From: Brevibacterium yomogidense
Lineage (GTDB): Bacteria > Actinomycetota > Actinomycetes > Actinomycetales > Brevibacteriaceae
Length of the DNA: 64,000 nucleotides
Direction: 5' to 3'
NCBI RefSeq assembly: GCF_016107685.1
Contig: NZ_JABASY010000004.1
Coordinates: forward strand, 1-64,000
The notes beneath the pieces are model-generated. The model made no database searches. It was not told the origin of the DNA and was given only the letters and a program-made list of their open reading frames with translations. Each line of letters starts with the position of its first letter. Positions within the stretch are counted from its first letter, which is position 1. Positions 8,197-17,049 of the stretch are shown in pieces. The position numbers and the translations under genes are program-made.

Positions 8197-8508
8197 ATGC
8201 AGGCCATCGGATCCATTCAGAGCACCATCTTCCTCGTCCTCGTCACGGGGATCTTCGTGTTCGCACTGGTCGGTCTCATCTCCTCCCTCATGTTCTCGGA
8301 CGAGATGTACCGTGCTGCCGACAAGCGGACGAAGAAGTTCTGGACGCTCATGATGGGCGGCGCGGTGCTCGTGAGCTTCCTGGGACTGCCGCCACTCAGT
8401 GCGATGCCGATGTTCATCACGATCATCGCGTTCGTCGCCGCCGCCGTGTACTGGGTGGACGTGCGCCCGGCGCTGCGCCTGGTCGACCCGCGCCGCCGTC
8501 GCCGCTGA
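8197..8508 (+). CDS. DUF2516 family small membrane protein
   Basis: A 103-residue protein with three hydrophobic segments (residues about 8-30, 48-66 and 68-86) and a strongly basic end (DPRRRRR). The order and the motif VDVRPALR match the actinobacterial DUF2516 family, whose function is unknown. It stands alone between azlD and a convergent acetyltransferase. The 150 bp after it hold no recognisable terminator. Confidence 0.8.
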   Translation: MQAIGSIQSTIFLVLVTGIFVFALVGLISSLMFSDEMYRAADKRTKKFWTLMMGGAVLVSFLGLPPLSAMPMFITIIAFVAAAVYWVDVRPALRLVDPRRRRR

Positions 8509-8659
8509 TCCGCGCCCAGGAGAGCTCACGGCTGTCTGAGCAGACGGCCTGCGGGGCCGGCAGCTGGCTGGGCCGGCGGCTGTCCAGGTCGGTGAGTATC
8601 GCGGCTCGCGACTGTGGGGGTCTGCCGTTGGCCGAGTCCGCGACTGTCCAGAACCACGA

Positions 8660-9241
8660 CTATCCGCGTGCCATTCGGATCTCTTCCAGGCCGTCGATGT
8701 CGGGGTCGCTCTTCCTGGTGCCGTCCGGCTGGAACCCGTTCTTCTCGTAGAACCGGATCGCGCGGTGGTTCTCTGCTGCCACCCACAGGCAGGCAGGCTC
8801 TGAGCCGATCGCTTCGTCGAGCAGCCGCTGCCCCACGCCGCGTCCGTAATGCTCCTCCAGGATGTACAGCGCGAACAGTTCGATGCCGTGACGGTCGTCG
8901 TCCCGTGCTGGCCCGTGGATGCTGAACCCCACGACGTCATCTGGGCCTGTGACGGCGTCACCGGTGCCGGGCGCGGTGTCACCTGTACCCGTCGTGGCGA
9001 TGCGCACCCGGTCCTGAGCCTGCTCATCCGCGAGGAGCGCCGTCCACATGCGCACGCGCGCTGCCCGCGCATCATCGTCGTAGAACCGCTCCGGAAGGAG
9101 CGACCCGTAAGCCTGCCGCCAGCCCTCCACGTGCACACGCGCAAGATCGGGGACGAGGCGCTCGCCGAGTGAGTGGTCCTCGCCGGGGCCTTCTGCGACC
9201 CGGGACAGGTAGACGCCAGGTCTTTCGACGACGTAGCCCAT
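8660..9241 (-). CDS. GNAT family N-acetyltransferase
   Basis: A 193-residue enzyme of the GNAT fold. Seen are the early VHVEGWRQAYGSLLPE segment, the central strand DVVGFSIHG, the acetyl-CoA loop (ALYILEEHYGRGVGQRLLDEA) and the C-terminal NHRAIRFYEKNGFQPDG. The substrate is unknown. ATG 9241 is chosen over an upstream ATG because GGAGGA lies at the right distance before it. An acidic, Thr/Gly-rich stretch around residues 83-105 (TGTGDTAPGTGD) interrupts the fold and looks like a lineage-specific insert. Confidence 0.82.
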   Translation of the reverse strand: MGYVVERPGVYLSRVAEGPGEDHSLGERLVPDLARVHVEGWRQAYGSLLPERFYDDDARAARVRMWTALLADEQAQDRVRIATTGTGDTAPGTGDAVTGPDDVVGFSIHGPARDDDRHGIELFALYILEEHYGRGVGQRLLDEAIGSEPACLWVAAENHRAIRFYEKNGFQPDGTRKSDPDIDGLEEIRMARG

Positions 9242-9358
9242 CCGCCCTCCTCCGTCAGTTGACGCTGAGCTTCCCACTTAATCTCCCACTGTGGGAAGTT
9301 GAGTGGGAAGTAGGTGGGAAGTTGCGTTCGCAGGGGAGCTGCACGCGGCCTCCGCGCC

Positions 9359-9424
9359 ACACACCGCCGACTGGTTCGAGCCACCGTTGTCTGCGGGGTG
9401 CTCTCGAACCAGTCGGCGGTGTGT
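9359..9424. repeat. Perfect 22-bp inverted repeat with 22-nt loop
   Basis: ACACACCGCCGACTGGTTCGAG (9359-9380, shown in full as two halves ACACACCGCCG and ACTGGTTCGAG) pairs perfectly with 9403-9424. The spacer is 22 nt and no T-run follows. It lies in the divergent region between the acetyltransferase and the alpha/beta hydrolase, so it is not downstream of either gene. Just left of it, GTGGGAAGT-type units recur at about 9280-9324. It may be a mobile palindromic repeat or a regulatory structure. Confidence 0.75.
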
Positions 9425-9522
9425 CGTCAGCGAAGTTCCGAGTGTCCGCACGGTCGCGGCGCGGGAACGAGCGGTGTCTCCCTCGCGTCTCCCTGACGTC
9501 ATCTCTTTCTCCTTGCCCTGAG

Positions 9523-9528
9523 TACTCT
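9523..9528 (+). promoter_or_regulatory. -10 box TACTCT of the hydrolase-PIN pair
   Basis: TACTCT ends 8 nt before the ATG at 9537, suggesting a leaderless or nearly leaderless transcript. Confidence 0.4.
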
Positions 9529-9536
9529 GGGTGACC

Positions 9537-10391
9537 ATGACGGCCCACCCCTCACCGACGGATCGCTCGGCACCGTCCACGTCGCCCACATCCGCCACTG
9601 ACCGCAATCACCCCGGCGCGGACTCGCACTGGATCTCCCGGTTCGGCACGGGTGAGCCGGTCACGCTGTTCGCCCACGGCTTCTCCGGTCAGATCCGTGA
9701 CACGCGCCCGTTCGCCGCGGGCATCGACGGGACGCGGGCGCTCGTCCACCTGGGAGGTCACGGCGGCCGGCTTTCACCGGGCGCCGGTTGGGACTACGGC
9801 ACCATCGCCTCCCAGCTGTCCGAGATGCTCGCCCGGACGCAGGCGACCCGGGCGCTGGGCGTCTCCATGAGCGCCGGTGGCCTGGCCCGCCTCCTCACCT
9901 CCGGCGATCCGCACGCCGCAGCGCTGGAGAAGGTCGCGTTCGTGCTGCCCGCCTCCTGGGCCGGCTTCTCCCCGGCGCTGGCTCAAGCGATCGACGACAG
10001 CCTCGCTCGCCTCCGCGCACTGCTGGCCGGCGGCGACCGCGACGGAATCGTCGACTACTTCCTCTCCCGCGAACCCGCCGAGGTCCAAGCCCTCGAGCCC
10101 GCCCGCGCCTGGGCCCGCCAGAAGGTCGACGCTCTCCTGGACACGGACCTGTCCGACGGGGTCGGCCTCGCAGCGAAGATCGCCGTCGACAGCCCCGAGG
10201 CCGCCCAGCACTTCACCGGCGACGTCCTCGTCCTCACCCACGAGGACGACCCGTCCCACCCCGTCGAGGTCGCCCGCGACTATGCCGACGCGTTCCCGCA
10301 GGCGAGGTTGGAGATCCTGCCGCCCGGGTCGATCCTCTGGCGAGGCCGCGCCCGCATCCGCGAGATCCTCAACGAGTTCTTCAATGACTGA
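9537..10391 (+). CDS. Alpha/beta hydrolase fold protein
   Basis: A 284-residue protein. After a low-complexity N-terminus (Ser/Thr/Pro, residues 1-25) it shows the oxyanion segment LFAHGFSG, the nucleophile elbow LGVSMSAGG and a late acidic/His region (LVLTHEDDPSHPVEVA). The elbow reads GxSxS rather than the usual GxSxG. The substrate is unknown. The gene overlaps the PIN-domain gene by 8 bp, so the two are translated together. A GTG two codons upstream is an alternative start. Confidence 0.75.
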   Translation: MTAHPSPTDRSAPSTSPTSATDRNHPGADSHWISRFGTGEPVTLFAHGFSGQIRDTRPFAAGIDGTRALVHLGGHGGRLSPGAGWDYGTIASQLSEMLARTQATRALGVSMSAGGLARLLTSGDPHAAALEKVAFVLPASWAGFSPALAQAIDDSLARLRALLAGGDRDGIVDYFLSREPAEVQALEPARAWARQKVDALLDTDLSDGVGLAAKIAVDSPEAAQHFTGDVLVLTHEDDPSHPVEVARDYADAFPQARLEILPPGSILWRGRARIREILNEFFND

Positions 10392-11169
10392 CCCCACGGC
10401 AGCGCCTGAGCCGGCCTGCGCTGGTTCTGCCAGCACCGGCCAAGCCCCCACCGGATCCGGCCCCACCGCCCCGGATGCGCTCCGTCTCCGCCGCGTCCTC
10501 GTCGACGCGAGTGTCCTGGCGCCCGAACCGCTGTGGCTGTGGATGCTCGCACTCACCGAAGGCGTCGCCGCCGAGCACCGGCCCCAGCTGTTCGTCACGC
10601 AGGCCATCGGCTGGGAGCTGCGGCCCGCCCTGCGACGCATCGACCCGCGCCTGACCCGCGCGCAGGCGACGCTCGCCGCCCGTCTGCGGATGGACTCGCT
10701 CACCCGACCGCAGTCCTCTCCATCCGACCCCGCCGCTGAGGCCGCACTCACCGAGCCGCCGCCCGCCACCCCACTCACCGAGCCGCCCGCCACCACCGCC
10801 GCCGAGGCGCCGCCCACCGCTCCTCCCACGGGCCCCCGCCCGCACGTCCTCGATCCCGACGATGCGCACCTCGACGAGGCCGCGCTCGCCCTGGACGTGG
10901 ACGTGCTGGTCACCGACGACATCCACGCTTTCGCACCGATCCGCACCGCGGCCCGCGGCTACGCACTGCTGAGCGCCGACGAGTTCCTCTGCACGCTCAC
11001 GGACACCTTCGACCTCTCCGTGCCCGAGGCCGCGGACCGCTACCGCTCCCACCTCACCCGCGTTGCCCGGCAGGTGGGCCTCGAGCCGCAGCCCGGGTCG
11101 CCCAGCCACCGTCTGCGTCGCTCACGGGCACGACGCTTCGCGAAGCGGGTCGTCCGCAGCACGCGATAG
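10384..11169 (+). CDS. PIN-domain protein with a Pro/Ala-rich insert
   Basis: A 261-residue protein with the PIN nuclease pattern: LVDASVLAP with the first acidic residue near position 37, then after a Pro/Ala/Thr-rich insert (about 105-155) the motifs DDAHLDEAALAL and VLVTDDIHAFA. The C-terminus is very basic (RRSRARRFAKRVV). PIN domains are Mg-dependent RNases, often VapC toxins, but no antitoxin gene is adjacent. The start codon overlaps the end of the hydrolase gene (ATGACTGA). It may be an RNA-processing enzyme rather than a toxin. Confidence 0.7.
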   Translation: MTDPTAAPEPACAGSASTGQAPTGSGPTAPDALRLRRVLVDASVLAPEPLWLWMLALTEGVAAEHRPQLFVTQAIGWELRPALRRIDPRLTRAQATLAARLRMDSLTRPQSSPSDPAAEAALTEPPPATPLTEPPATTAAEAPPTAPPTGPRPHVLDPDDAHLDEAALALDVDVLVTDDIHAFAPIRTAARGYALLSADEFLCTLTDTFDLSVPEAADRYRSHLTRVARQVGLEPQPGSPSHRLRRSRARRFAKRVVRSTR

Positions 11170-11182
11170 CTGCAGCGCCGGA

Positions 11183-11188
11183 TAGACT
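11183..11188 (+). promoter_or_regulatory. -10 box TAGACT of mshA
   Basis: TAGACT ends 6 nt before the GTG start at 11195, consistent with a leaderless mshA transcript. Confidence 0.5.
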
Positions 11189-11194
11189 TCGGCC

Positions 11195-12457
11195 GTGAGA
11201 ATCGTCGTCCTCTCCCTCCACACCTCGCCGGCGGCGCAGCCCGGTACCGGGGACGCCGGTGGGCTCAACGTCTACGTGTCCCACACGGCGGCCCAACTGG
11301 TGCGCGCGGGGCACTCCGTCGACATCCTCACGGCGGATCCCGCAGCGGCCGGCCGGACGGATGCCGTGGAACTCGGTGAGGGCGTCCGCCTCCACACCCT
11401 GGCGGTCGACGCGACGACGAAGGACGAGATGGGTGGCGAGGCCGCCCAGATCGCCCGCAGGATCGCCGCGGACGACGAGCTGGGCGCCCTGCTGCGCGAC
11501 GCGGACGTCATCTGGGCCCACTACTGGGTGTCCGGGCTCGTCGCCTGCGAACTGCGGGATCTCACACCCACGCGCGATCCTGCGCTCGCGATGTCCTTCC
11601 ACACGATCGCCGCCGTGAAGGACCGCGACCTGGAGGAAGCGCGTGAACCCGCTGAACGGCTGGCCGCAGAGCGCCGCATCGCCGCGACCGCGGACATCCT
11701 GCTCGCGAACACCGCGTCCGAGGCGCGCGACATGGCTGCGCTGCTGGACGCCGACCCCCGACGCATCCGCGTCGTCCCACCCGGCGTCGACACGGACACG
11801 TTCCGTCCCGGCCCGCTCCAGGACGCCCGCCGCGCGATCGGCGCGGAGGACGCGGACCTGCTCGTGCTGGGCGTGGGCCGCATGCAGTACGTCAAGGGCA
11901 CGGACATCCTCCTGGACGCCCTGGCCCAGTTCGCCGCGACGGAACCCGTCCTCGCGGGCCGCACCCGCATCGTGATGCTGGGCGGGGCCTCGGGAGAAGC
12001 GGACGCGGCGGGCATGCAGGAACTGGCTGCGGCCTCGGCGGCGGGTTCCCTCATCGAGTTCCGGGACCCCGTCCCGGCCCGGGTGCTCGCCGACTGGTAC
12101 CGGGCGGCGGACCTCGTCGTCGTCCCGTCGCGGTCCGAATCGTTCGGCTTCGTCGCCGCCGAGGCCGTCGCCAGCGGCACCCCCGTCCTCGCCTCCCAGG
12201 TGGGCGGGCTCGCCCACATCGTGCGGCCGGGGGAATCGGGGGTGCTCATCGCCGACCGCAGCCCGTACACGTGGGCGGACACCATCGCGGCGCTGCTGGC
12301 GGACCCCGCCCAGCGGGCGCGGCTGGCGGCCGGGGCGATCGAGCTGCGCGGAGAACTCAGCTGGGAGACAGCCGAAGCAGGCATGCTGGAGGTGCTCACG
12401 GAGCTGGCATCCCGCCGGGACAGGCGGGCCGCGACGGAAGGGGAAGCACATGAGTGA
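11195..12457 (+). CDS. mshA: D-inositol-3-phosphate glycosyltransferase, first step of mycothiol synthesis
   Basis: A 420-residue GT4/GT-B enzyme that joins GlcNAc from UDP-GlcNAc to inositol-3-phosphate. The N-terminal domain has LSLHTSPAAQPGTGDAGG and LNVYV; the C-terminal nucleotide-binding domain has VGRMQYVKG and the PSRSESFGFVAAEAVASG motif with its conserved Glu residues. The length fits the family. It overlaps the next gene (ATGAGTGA), forming an mshA-ybjN unit often seen in actinobacteria just before gpmA. Its product is the cofactor used by the mscR enzyme encoded at about 25 kb. Confidence 0.93.
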   Translation: MRIVVLSLHTSPAAQPGTGDAGGLNVYVSHTAAQLVRAGHSVDILTADPAAAGRTDAVELGEGVRLHTLAVDATTKDEMGGEAAQIARRIAADDELGALLRDADVIWAHYWVSGLVACELRDLTPTRDPALAMSFHTIAAVKDRDLEEAREPAERLAAERRIAATADILLANTASEARDMAALLDADPRRIRVVPPGVDTDTFRPGPLQDARRAIGAEDADLLVLGVGRMQYVKGTDILLDALAQFAATEPVLAGRTRIVMLGGASGEADAAGMQELAAASAAGSLIEFRDPVPARVLADWYRAADLVVVPSRSESFGFVAAEAVASGTPVLASQVGGLAHIVRPGESGVLIADRSPYTWADTIAALLADPAQRARLAAGAIELRGELSWETAEAGMLEVLTELASRRDRRAATEGEAHE

Positions 12458-13088
12458 CACCACGAGTGGCAACCACACGACGGCCGGAACGGGTGCGTCA
12501 GGGCCGGGTGCGACCTCGGCGGACGACGTCATCGGACTGGTCCGGCGCTGGGCCGCAGAAAATGAGGTCGAACTCGAGTCGGTGAGTGACGAACAGGCCG
12601 TCGTCATCCTGCCGGGGGAGAAGAAGCTCAAGACGAACGTGTCGATCCGCTCCGGCGCGCACACGGTCGACTTCCAGGCGTTCGTCGTGCGGAAGCCGGA
12701 CGAGAACCGGGAGCGGTTCTTCCAATGGCTCCTGCAGCAGAACGGGCGACTGGGCGGACTGTCGTTCTCCGTCGACGGCTACGACGACGTCTACCTCAAC
12801 GCGAGCCTGCCGCCAGAAGTGTTCGCCGTTGACGGTGCGGAGGACGTGCTCGACGCCTACCTGGGCCGGTTCCTCGCGATCGCGGACAAGTCGTTCAACG
12901 AACTGCTGGTGCTCGGATTCCTCACGAGCATGAAGCGGGAATGGGCGTGGCGGCTGGCCCGCGGGGAGTCGACGAAGAACCTCGCGGCGTTCGAGCACCT
13001 GGTCTCCGGTGACGACAACGAGTTCATCGGGACGTTCACCGACACGACCGGTGGGCCGGACGGCGAGGACCACCGACACGATGAGTGA
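12450..13088 (+). CDS. YbjN domain-containing protein
   Basis: A 212-residue protein with the YbjN fold (EVELESVSDEQAVVILPGEKK, then PDENRERFFQWLLQQNGR and GGLSFSVDGYDDVYLNASLP). The family resembles type III secretion chaperones in fold; its role is unknown. It overlaps mshA by 8 bp and is probably co-translated. Its position between mshA and gpmA is a conserved arrangement in actinobacteria. Confidence 0.8.
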   Translation: MSDTTSGNHTTAGTGASGPGATSADDVIGLVRRWAAENEVELESVSDEQAVVILPGEKKLKTNVSIRSGAHTVDFQAFVVRKPDENRERFFQWLLQQNGRLGGLSFSVDGYDDVYLNASLPPEVFAVDGAEDVLDAYLGRFLAIADKSFNELLVLGFLTSMKREWAWRLARGESTKNLAAFEHLVSGDDNEFIGTFTDTTGGPDGEDHRHDE

Positions 13089-13203
13089 GCGGCGCTGACT
13101 GAACGCACGAGTAGGTCGCGCCGGGGACCGAACACCGCTGGAGCACGCAGTGAGCGGGGATGACACGGCAGCGAACGTGCGGTGATGTGAGGAGGGAGTC
13201 GCG

Positions 13204-13755
13204 ATGGGGCGACTGGTGTACTCGATGAACGTGTCCGCGGACGGCTTCGTGGAGGACGCGGACGGTGAGTTCCGGTGGTCGGAGCCGGACGAGGAAGTGC
13301 TCGCCGCGATCAATGAGGCCACCGCGCGGGCGGGCACGTACCTCTACGGTCGGCGGATCTACGAGCTCATGCACGTGTGGGAGACCGACCCCGGTGCGGC
13401 CGGGCAGTCGCCGGAATCCGCGGAGTTCGCGACGATCTGGCAGCAGGCGGACAAGGTCGTGTACTCGACGACGTTGGACAACGTGTGGACGAGGAACACG
13501 CAGCTGCGACGCGCGTTCGACCCCGACGAGGTGCGGGCGATCGTCGAGGCGGCGGACGGGGATGTGACGATCGAGGGACCCACACTGGCGGCGCACGCAC
13601 TGCGGCACGGGCTCGTCGACGTCGCGCACTACTGGGTCCACCCGATCGCGGTGGGCGGCGGACTGCGCTTCTGGCCGGACGTGAAGCTGGACCTGACGCT
13701 GCAGCGTGCGCGCTCGTTTGCGAGTGGGGTCGTGGAACTCGTGTACGCACTGTGA
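13204..13755 (+). CDS. Dihydrofolate reductase-like (RibD C-terminal type) protein
   Basis: A 183-residue protein of the YyaP/RibD_C group: [17 protein letters not shown] at the start, [12 protein letters not shown], then [17 protein letters not shown] and [11 protein letters not shown]. Members bind NADPH with a dihydrofolate-reductase fold, but most have no proven substrate. A strong GAGGAGGG box precedes the ATG. It sits between ybjN and gpmA, where such a gene is not part of the usual core order, so it was probably inserted in this lineage. Confidence 0.8.
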   Translation: MGRLVYSMNVSADGFVEDADGEFRWSEPDEEVLAAINEATARAGTYLYGRRIYELMHVWETDPGAAGQSPESAEFATIWQQADKVVYSTTLDNVWTRNTQLRRAFDPDEVRAIVEAADGDVTIEGPTLAAHALRHGLVDVAHYWVHPIAVGGGLRFWPDVKLDLTLQRARSFASGVVELVYAL

Positions 13756-13775
13756 GACGGGCTGTCCGCTCATGC

Positions 13776-13781
13776 CAGAAT
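13776..13781 (+). promoter_or_regulatory. Possible -10 box CAGAAT of gpmA
   Basis: CAGAAT ends 6 nt before the ATG at 13788, the spacing seen for leaderless genes here, but the first base departs from TAnnnT. A GAGAG stretch in the gap could instead act as a ribosome site. Confidence 0.3.
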
Positions 13782-13787
13782 GAGAGC

Positions 13788-14531
13788 ATGACGTACAACC
13801 TTGTGCTTCTCCGCCACGGGGAGAGCGAATGGAACCAGAAGAACCTCTTCACCGGGTGGGTCGACGTCCCGCTGACGGACAAGGGCCGCACGGAGGGCGT
13901 GCGTGCGGGTGAACTCCTGCACGAACACGACCTCCTGCCGGACGTCCTTCACACGTCGCTGCTGAAGCGGGCGATCCTCACCGCGCAGATCACGCTGGAG
14001 GCGGCGGACCGGTCATGGATCGAGACGGTGCGGTCGTGGCGCCTCAACGAGCGTCACTACGGTGCGCTCCAGGGGAAGAACAAGAAGGAGATCCGGGACG
14101 AGTACGGCGAGGAGCAGTTCATGGAGTGGCGACGCTCCTTCAGCACTCCGCCGCCGCCGCTGGACGACGCGTCCGAATGGTCGCAGGCGGGGGAGGCCCG
14201 CTACGCGAACCTGGGCGCCGCACTGCCGCGGACGGAATGCCTCTCCGACGTCATCGTGCGTCTGCTGCCCTACTGGTACGACGCGATCGTCCCGGACCTG
14301 CAGCGGGGCCGCACCGTGCTGGTCGCCGCACACGGCAACTCGCTGCGCGGCCTCATCAAGCACCTCGAGGGCATCTCCGACGACGACATCACAGGGCTGA
14401 ACGTCCCCACTGGCATCCCGCTGCACTACGAACTGGACGAGGACTTCCAGCCGGTGGGCGGCAAGGGCCGCTACCTGGACCCCGAAGCTGCGGACGCGGC
14501 GATCGGCGCGGTGGCGAACCAGGGACGGTGA
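13788..14531 (+). CDS. gpmA: Phosphoglycerate mutase, 2,3-bisphosphoglycerate-dependent
   Basis: A 247-residue glycolytic enzyme that interconverts 3- and 2-phosphoglycerate. It has the phospho-histidine motif [10 protein letters not shown] (His10), [19 protein letters not shown] and the second His in [11 protein letters not shown]. The length is that of the dPGM family. The gene ends in a strong hairpin terminator. Its placement next to phoU and senX3-regX3 is the usual actinobacterial order. Confidence 0.95.
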   Translation: MTYNLVLLRHGESEWNQKNLFTGWVDVPLTDKGRTEGVRAGELLHEHDLLPDVLHTSLLKRAILTAQITLEAADRSWIETVRSWRLNERHYGALQGKNKKEIRDEYGEEQFMEWRRSFSTPPPPLDDASEWSQAGEARYANLGAALPRTECLSDVIVRLLPYWYDAIVPDLQRGRTVLVAAHGNSLRGLIKHLEGISDDDITGLNVPTGIPLHYELDEDFQPVGGKGRYLDPEAADAAIGAVANQGR

Positions 14532-14578
14532 GTGTCGGCACTGGGTTGGTGAGCCCAGCCCCGCATTTCACGTGGTGA

Positions 14579-14606
14579 GAGGCGGGGACCGAGAGGTCCC
14601 CGCCTC
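14579..14606 (+). terminator. Rho-independent-like terminator of gpmA
   Basis: GAGGCGGGGACC (14579-14590), loop GAGA, then GGTCCCCGCCTC (14595-14606) form a perfect 12-bp stem about 47 nt after the gpmA stop. Only two T residues follow, as is common in high-GC genomes. Confidence 0.8.
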
Positions 14607-14683
14607 TTCGCGTGCAGCGATTGGTCGTGCGAACTTCGGGGGCGCCCCGTGAGGCGTGCTCCGAGACGTCAGAGAGCGCTCAG

Positions 14684-14779
14684 CGGTTGAGTGCGCACTT
14701 TCGTTTTTGAGTGCATCGTTTTCAGCACCGTACTGGTCAGTGCACTGTCCACTCAACGAAGGAATCGCGCACTCAACCG
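14684..14779. repeat. Repeat-rich gap between gpmA and phoU
   Basis: CGGTTGAGTGCGC (14684-14696) and its inverse GCGCACTCAACCG (14767-14779) are 13-bp perfect arms. Between them further half-copies occur (TTTGAGTGCATC near 14706, CACTCAACGAAGG near 14750). The DNA here is more AT-rich than its surroundings. No gene is supported from 14607 to 14872; it looks like a decayed palindromic repeat. Confidence 0.5.
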
Positions 14780-14872
14780 TCGACCCGCGCGCTCACATGC
14801 ACCACCGTCGGGCATACGCGCGCTGAACTCGACGACTTCGGAATCCTCGCGACGCAAGCATGGAACCCCTCA

Positions 14873-14918
14873 ACGTGTGGAGCCCCTCCCCGGATCACTG
14901 GGAAGGGGCTCCACACGT
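14873..14918 (-). terminator. Terminator of phoU
   Basis: ACGTGTGGAGCCCCTCCC and its inverse with one extra base (14900-14918) form a long GC-rich stem with an 8-9 nt loop. It lies about 40 nt beyond the phoU stop codon on the minus strand, and being symmetrical can also stop rightward readthrough. Confidence 0.75.
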
Positions 14919-14957
14919 CATGTGTGAAGGCGCGTGAGCGCGCCACTCACCACTTCG

Positions 14958-15623
14958 TCACTGCGCGTCGTCGCCGGGGATGAGCTCCGACTTCCAGGAG
15001 CCCGTGAGCAGGTACTCGATGCGCTGGGCGACGGACACCGCGTGGTCGCCGAACCGCTCGAGGTAGCGCGACAGCAGCGTCACGTCCGCGACCTGCGACG
15101 GATTGAGGCTGGAACCGGCGATCTTCGTGAACACCGCCAGGTGCAGGGTGTCGATCGTCTCGTCGAGGTCGTCGATCGTGGGGACCGCTTCCAGGCCCGG
15201 CTCCGACACGAGTTCGTGGATCGCGTGCGAGATCCGCACGGCGGCCGTCGTCATGTCGGTGAAGATCTGCTCGAACCCTTCCGGCACAGCCGATTCGGGG
15301 AACCGGATCCGCACCTGCTGCGCGACGTGACGGGCGAGGTCGCCCATCCGCTCGATCGACGCGCTCATCCGCAGCGAGGAGATGACGACGCGCAGATCAC
15401 GCGCGACCGGGGCCTGCAGTGCGAGGATCTCGCCGGCCGACTTGTCGAGCTCGAGCTGGAGGCGGTCGATCTCGATGTCACCGGCGATGACCTCCTCGGC
15501 GAGCTCGAGGTCGTTCGTGCGCAGTGCCTCCTTGGACTTCTCCATGGCGACGCTGACCTTCTCTGTCATCTTGACGAGCATGTCGGCGAGTGAGTCGAGT
15601 TCATTCTGGAAGACTTCGCGCAT
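14958..15623 (-). CDS. phoU: PhoU phosphate signalling protein
   Basis: A 221-residue all-helical protein made of two PhoU repeats (motifs VIAGDIEIDRLQLELD and RFGDHAVSVAQRIEYL). PhoU links the Pst phosphate transporter to the SenX3 sensor and keeps the Pho response off when phosphate is plentiful. The start MREVFQNELDSL is chosen because it is the family N-terminus and AAAGGAA precedes it; an open frame extends 37 codons upstream without family similarity. It is divergent from senX3-regX3, so the three genes form one regulatory unit. Confidence 0.92.
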   Translation of the reverse strand: MREVFQNELDSLADMLVKMTEKVSVAMEKSKEALRTNDLELAEEVIAGDIEIDRLQLELDKSAGEILALQAPVARDLRVVISSLRMSASIERMGDLARHVAQQVRIRFPESAVPEGFEQIFTDMTTAAVRISHAIHELVSEPGLEAVPTIDDLDETIDTLHLAVFTKIAGSSLNPSQVADVTLLSRYLERFGDHAVSVAQRIEYLLTGSWKSELIPGDDAQ

Positions 15624-15782
15624 TCCGGGTATTCCTTTCCACAGGGTCTTCGCGCCGGGGAGGGCACAGATCCATTGGCAACCCTCGCATCGAAGCGTGA
15701 ACCGCTCCTGACCAGTAAGTGAACCTTCAGCCACATTCTAGTGCCGGGGCCGTATTCGAGCGGTCGCCGCGCGCGGGCCGTC

Positions 15783-15788
15783 TAGGCT
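15783..15788 (+). promoter_or_regulatory. -10 box TAGGCT of senX3-regX3
   Basis: TAGGCT ends 7 nt before the GTG at 15796. GGAGA lies in the gap, so the transcript is leaderless or has a minimal leader. Confidence 0.45.
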
Positions 15789-15795
15789 GGAGAAC

Positions 15796-17049
15796 GTGGA
15801 CCTGCTCATCGTCGCCGTGCTCACGGGAACCGTGGGGCTGGGACTCGGCATCGCCGGGATCCTCGCCTTCCGCTTCTCCGAACGCAGCCGCAACGCCTCG
15901 GACCTTCATTCCGACAATGAACTTCCCGACGGCATCGCGGAGGTGCTCGCCGTCCTGCCCAGCGCCGCCATCGTCGTCGACGCCGGCGATGACGTGGTGA
16001 AGGCGTCACCCGCCGCGTACACCTTCGGTCTGGTGCGCGGGCATGCGGTCGTGTCCGACACCCTCTCAGACGTCATCGAGCGTGTGCGTGTGCGCGGCCT
16101 CATCGAGGAAGTCGAGTTCGAGCATGCGATCGGCTCCACTGCGCCACCCCGCTCCCTTCACGCGCGCGTCGCCGCGCTGGGGCCCGCGTTCGTCCTCGTC
16201 CTGTGCGACGACCAGACGGAGGCGCGCCGCGTCGATGCGGTCCGCCGTGACTTCATCGCGAACGTCTCCCACGAACTCAAGACACCCATCGGCGCGATGT
16301 CGCTGCTGGCAGAGGCCATCACGGACTTCGCCGACGACCCCGAGGCCGTCGCACGGTTCGGGTCGAGGATGCAGAAGGAGTCGGGCCGCCTCACCCAGCT
16401 GGTCAAGGAGATCATCGACCTCTCACGCGTCCAGGACCACGAGGTCCCCGCGAGTCCCGAGCGCGTCCCCGTCGCCCGAATCGTCGAAGAGGCCGTGGAC
16501 CGCGCCCGCACGGTCGCGGATTCCAAGAACATCCAGCTGTCCGTCCTGCACGGCGGCGACTGGTACATCGAAGGCAGCTCCGAACTGCTCGTCAACGCGG
16601 TGCGCAACCTCATCGACAACGCCATCCACTACTCGAACGAGGGGACGCGTGTGGGGGTGGGAGCCAAGCTCGAGGACGAGCGCGTGGCGATCGCCGTGAC
16701 GGACCAGGGCATCGGCCTGAGCACGGAGGACACGGAGCGCGTGTTCGAACGCTTCTACCGTGTCGACCCGGCGCGGTCCCGCATGACGGGCGGGACGGGC
16801 CTGGGCCTCAGCATCGTCAAGCACATCGTCGCCACGCACGGCGGCGATGTGCGTGTGTGGTCCCGGCTGGGACAGGGGTCGACGTTCACGATCCTCCTGC
16901 CACTGGCCCACACGGACGACATCTCCCCGGGTCTCGCGGAAGCGGCGCGCCAGGGGATTCTCATCGATTCCGCCGAGGACGATGCGGCCCACGCTGACAC
17001 CGCACCCTCCGCGAGCGGAGAGTACACACAAGGAAGAGGAGCACTGTGA
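15796..17049 (+). CDS. senX3: SenX3 sensor histidine kinase
   Basis: A 417-residue membrane kinase of the phosphate response. It has one N-terminal transmembrane helix (residues 2-25), a PAS-like domain, the phospho-acceptor site FIANVSHELKTPIG (His159), and ATP-binding motifs NLIDNAIHYSNEG, DQGIGLS and GGTGLGLSIVKHI. Phosphate status reaches it through the Pst system and PhoU. Its stop codon overlaps the regX3 start (GTGA). Neighbouring phoU and gpmA confirm the identity. Confidence 0.93.
   Translation: MDLLIVAVLTGTVGLGLGIAGILAFRFSERSRNASDLHSDNELPDGIAEVLAVLPSAAIVVDAGDDVVKASPAAYTFGLVRGHAVVSDTLSDVIERVRVRGLIEEVEFEHAIGSTAPPRSLHARVAALGPAFVLVLCDDQTEARRVDAVRRDFIANVSHELKTPIGAMSLLAEAITDFADDPEAVARFGSRMQKESGRLTQLVKEIIDLSRVQDHEVPASPERVPVARIVEEAVDRARTVADSKNIQLSVLHGGDWYIEGSSELLVNAVRNLIDNAIHYSNEGTRVGVGAKLEDERVAIAVTDQGIGLSTEDTERVFERFYRVDPARSRMTGGTGLGLSIVKHIVATHGGDVRVWSRLGQGSTFTILLPLAHTDDISPGLAEAARQGILIDSAEDDAAHADTAPSASGEYTQGRGAL

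Noticed and set aside
9877..10383. Upstream extension of the PIN gene to 9877
   Set aside because: This part lies inside the hydrolase gene in another frame; the PIN domain begins after ATG 10384.
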